Below, in pieces: positions 53,332-55,148 of a stretch of 55,148 bases of DNA; the first letter of the stretch is position 1; every line of letters starts with the position of its first letter. The notes beneath the pieces are model-generated. The model was given only the letters and a program-made list of their open reading frames with translations. It searched no databases and was not told where the DNA came from. The stretch covers positions 1 through 55,148 of the forward strand of contig JADFXM010000047.1 of the NCBI GenBank assembly GCA_015233565.1, read 5' to 3'. The DNA is from Candidatus Rifleibacteriota bacterium. Its GTDB lineage: Bacteria; Muiribacteriota; Ozemobacteria; Ozemobacterales; Ozemobacteraceae. The position numbers and the translations under genes are program-made.

Positions 53332-54162
53332 TCAACTTTGGAGTTTTCGAATTTCCTCCATGCTTAAACCGGTTGCTTGAGCGATGCTATCAAGGGAAAG
53401 ATTCATCGAAATAAGATTTTTTGCAACTTCTATTTTGCCTCTTTGTTCCGCGTTGGCCATAGCTGAAGAATAGTCAAGAAGCGCTTTTTCACGCATTTCG
53501 TAGTTCAGTCGGTCCTTTTCAACTTTTTGGAAGATTTCTTCACAAGTCAAAGCTTTTTGAATTTGAGGCTCATTTTTCGCGATTTCTTCCATAGCGTCTC
53601 CTTCTGTATTACACAAATACATTAACCACTTTTCAAGCAGAGTTCGAGGTTTCTCTCGCAAAGTCCTCATTTTCGGAAGCTCAAGAAAATGAAGGGAAAA
53701 AAGATCCGTTAAGACATGCTTGGAATTTTCATCAAAGATTTGATAGCTTGAATGATAGTTTTCATGAATCTTGATAAAGGAAAAATTTAAAACCGCTATT
53801 ACTATTGTGCGTTTCAAATCGAGATAATGCTGACCAGATTTGAGTTGCCCAGAAAACAGTTTTGCCCAATAATACAACGGCCTGGAATCATTGTCTTCCT
53901 CATTACAAACCTGAACTTCTATATCTATTAATTCGTTTTAGTCTGTTTTTCCAAGAATATCAAGACGTGCGCTTTTGTCAAAAATAAACTCTGGATTGAT
54001 TTCTCGGTTCAGAAGTTCGATACTTGTAAGCGAATTTTTGCCGTCGGGAGCAAGAATTGAATTCAAGAAGCTGAGTAAGATATCTTTGTTTTCCTCAGAA
54101 CCAAAAATGCGCTTGAAGACATAGTCATTCATGCGATTAATTCGCTTTTTTCCTTGAACCAC
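53332..54162 (-). pseudogene. Rpn-family PD-(D/E)XK nuclease with an in-frame stop
   Basis: About 276 codons with one in-frame TAA at 53938-53940. N-part: NDYVFKRIFGSEENKDILLS, FLNSIL and ARLDILGKT; after the stop: IDIEVQVCNEEDND, RPLYYWAKLFSGQLKSGQHY. This is the Rpn/PDDEXK-type transposase family, with the nuclease D in LDIL and E-x-Q in IEVQ. The stop falls exactly between these two catalytic motifs, probably from AAA to TAA. GTG 54162 is chosen as start because GGGGAGG lies six bases upstream. The C-terminal LSLDSIAQATGLSMEEIRKL is the usual tail. Inactive unless read through. Confidence 0.8.
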
Positions 54163-54374
54163 GTTGTTCCTCCCCAGTTTCATCCAATTTAATTTGTCCA
54201 AAGCACTTCAATTATATCATGAGAATTCAGGTAGCAACAATAGGTTCACCCCCTGTACAAAATGTTCCTATTTTCTGCTTCTTCCATTGATCGGATCAGA
54301 AATCAAGCGGACTTTTGGCTTCCTTTTTTGTAACGCTCTTAACCGTGTGAGTATAAATCATAGTTGTGTTTGGC

Positions 54375-55026
54375 TCACCAAGGTCGTTCTAGGTCAAGTG
54401 GACTGATAACTTTAGTAAGTTTATTCGCAGGATAGCATTTCATGTATATCATTGTTGTTTTCACATCGCTATGGCCGAGCAATTCCTGAATCGTGCGAAT
54501 ATCGAAATTTGCCTGAAGCAAATGGCTGGCAAAACAGCGGCGAATGTGCAGAAGTTCGCTTGCATATCCTTGCTCTCCCAACCGCATCTTTTATGGCTCT
54601 TTGAACCAGGGTCTCGTGAAGATGATACCGTCTAAAATCACCCGTTTCCTGCACATGGGTTAACTGAATTCCAGGGAAAAACCATTGCCAAATGAATTCT
54701 TTCGCGGCTCTGGGGTATTTTTTCTCAAGGGAGTTAACCGGGAATACCCCTGAATACTTCCCAACGAGGTCCCGTTGGTGTAATTTTTTCAAAAATTCAA
54801 GATGCAATTTGATTTCTGGAAGGATCTTTCTTGGCAAAGGAACTGTCCTATCTTTTTGTCCCTTTCCGTCATGAATGGTAAGCATTTCATCATCCAAATT
54901 GAAGCATTGCACTCGAAGTTGTAAACATTCAAAAAGCCGAAGTCCGCAACCATACAATAGTTTTACGACAAGATCGTATGGTGGTGAAAGATGGGCCAAA
55001 ATCGTCTTGATTTCCTCACGCTGCAT
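54375..55026 (-). pseudogene. Integron-integrase-like tyrosine recombinase, frameshifted and truncated
   Basis: Leftwards from 55026: LVVKLLYGCGLRLFECLQLR (catalytic Arg region), GKGQKDRTVPLPRKI (catalytic Lys region), then YPRAAKEFIWQWFFP, which corresponds to the extra domain that marks IntI proteins, then RRYHLHETLVQRAIKDAVG. A frameshift near 54540 splits off RRCFASHLLQANFDIRTIQE, LLGHSDVKTTMIY, which carries the GH and the nucleophilic Tyr. The N-terminal ~100 residues are missing: upstream of 55026 the frame reaches a stop within ~60 bases. The gene is dead in this form. Its extra domain and C-terminus fit IntI better than XerC/D. Confidence 0.75.
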
Positions 55027-55148
55027 ATTCTGGTGAATCCGGCCAGGTGTTCTGAAATTATCCGGCCACCCTTATGCGAAAAGCAACTTGGACAAAATTA
55101 ATTTAGCATAGTGACCGGATTACGATCAACAAATACTTTTTGTGATTT
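55027..55148. other. Edge sequence with CCGGAT repeats
   Basis: Contains GGCCGGAT twice on the - strand and ACCGGATTACG near 55115. No gene. It replaces the expected 5' end of the integrase and may be the end of another inserted element. Confidence 0.35.

Noticed and set aside
52676..53335. A 219-codon leftward frame across the palindromic spacer region
   Set aside because: It has no family match or start signal, and reads through inverted repeats and the 69 bp repeat. The openness is a by-product of GC-rich repeats.
1..55148. CRISPR arrays, tRNA, rRNA, tmRNA or riboswitches
   Set aside because: No regularly spaced repeats, cloverleaf-like segments or known conserved RNA cores were recognised by eye. 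A covariance-model scan would be needed to exclude weak cases.

Overview
The window is bacterial chromosomal DNA, AT-rich over most of its length and densely packed with genes. It looks like a Gram-negative (diderm) lineage outside the well-studied phyla. The evidence is an MlaEFD lipid-transport system with a long MlaD, lipoproteins, a type III glutamine synthetase, DivIVA, a chemoreceptor and several HEAT, TPR and ankyrin-repeat proteins. I lean towards a candidate phylum such as Riflebacteria, but the sequence alone does not establish this. I saw no rRNA, tRNA or CRISPR array.

Left end (1-5128): a decayed mobile-element region. Remnants of a tyrosine recombinase and of an IS91-type transposase, plus two copies of a ~75 bp direct repeat, bracket a broken RIC/hemerythrin gene and a visibly GC-richer cargo. 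The cargo is an FAD monooxygenase, a SAM methyltransferase and a convergent type III polyketide synthase, the gene set expected for a modified phenolic lipid or quinone.

5378-15706: eight collinear, mostly touching genes. They encode a phosphodiester-glycosidase-domain protein, a SpoIVB-like S55 peptidase, MlaE, MlaF, MlaD, L-asparaginase, a zinc-ribbon/TPR membrane protein and an HEXXH-type peptidase with TPRs. The MlaD has a helical middle and a beta-rich C-terminus ending in Phe, as expected for a one-protein bridge from inner to outer membrane.

16128-31174: glnN with a clear promoter, an upstream palindrome and a terminator; envelope proteins; a pRiA4b-Orf3-like protein with an odd Cys/Asp tail; a HEAT protein; XdhC; an orphan DNA methyltransferase; DivIVA; YggU. 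The gaps here hold most of the dispersed repeats, including one full and one partial copy of a 217 bp MITE-like element with terminal inverted repeats.

31344-49437: housekeeping and signalling genes, almost all leftward. They include a large HEAT protein, a chemoreceptor coupled to dgt, deoA, an ankyrin protein, a HAMP protein, accD-accA overlapping a sigma-70 gene, a diheme lipoprotein and a DnaE polymerase with a degenerate PHP domain. A rightward lipoate-ligase-like gene follows, and its last codons and stop come from the second full MITE copy.

Right end (49612-55148): an accessory zone of toxin-antitoxin modules (BrnT remnant/BrnA, Phd/VapC), a nuclease-like gene and an Rpn gene that each carry one in-frame stop, and a frameshifted integron-integrase-like recombinase. 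The modules are separated by repeated, strongly foldable spacers, some arranged like attC sites. I read this as a decayed integron-like cassette region; this is inference, since canonical core sites are missing.
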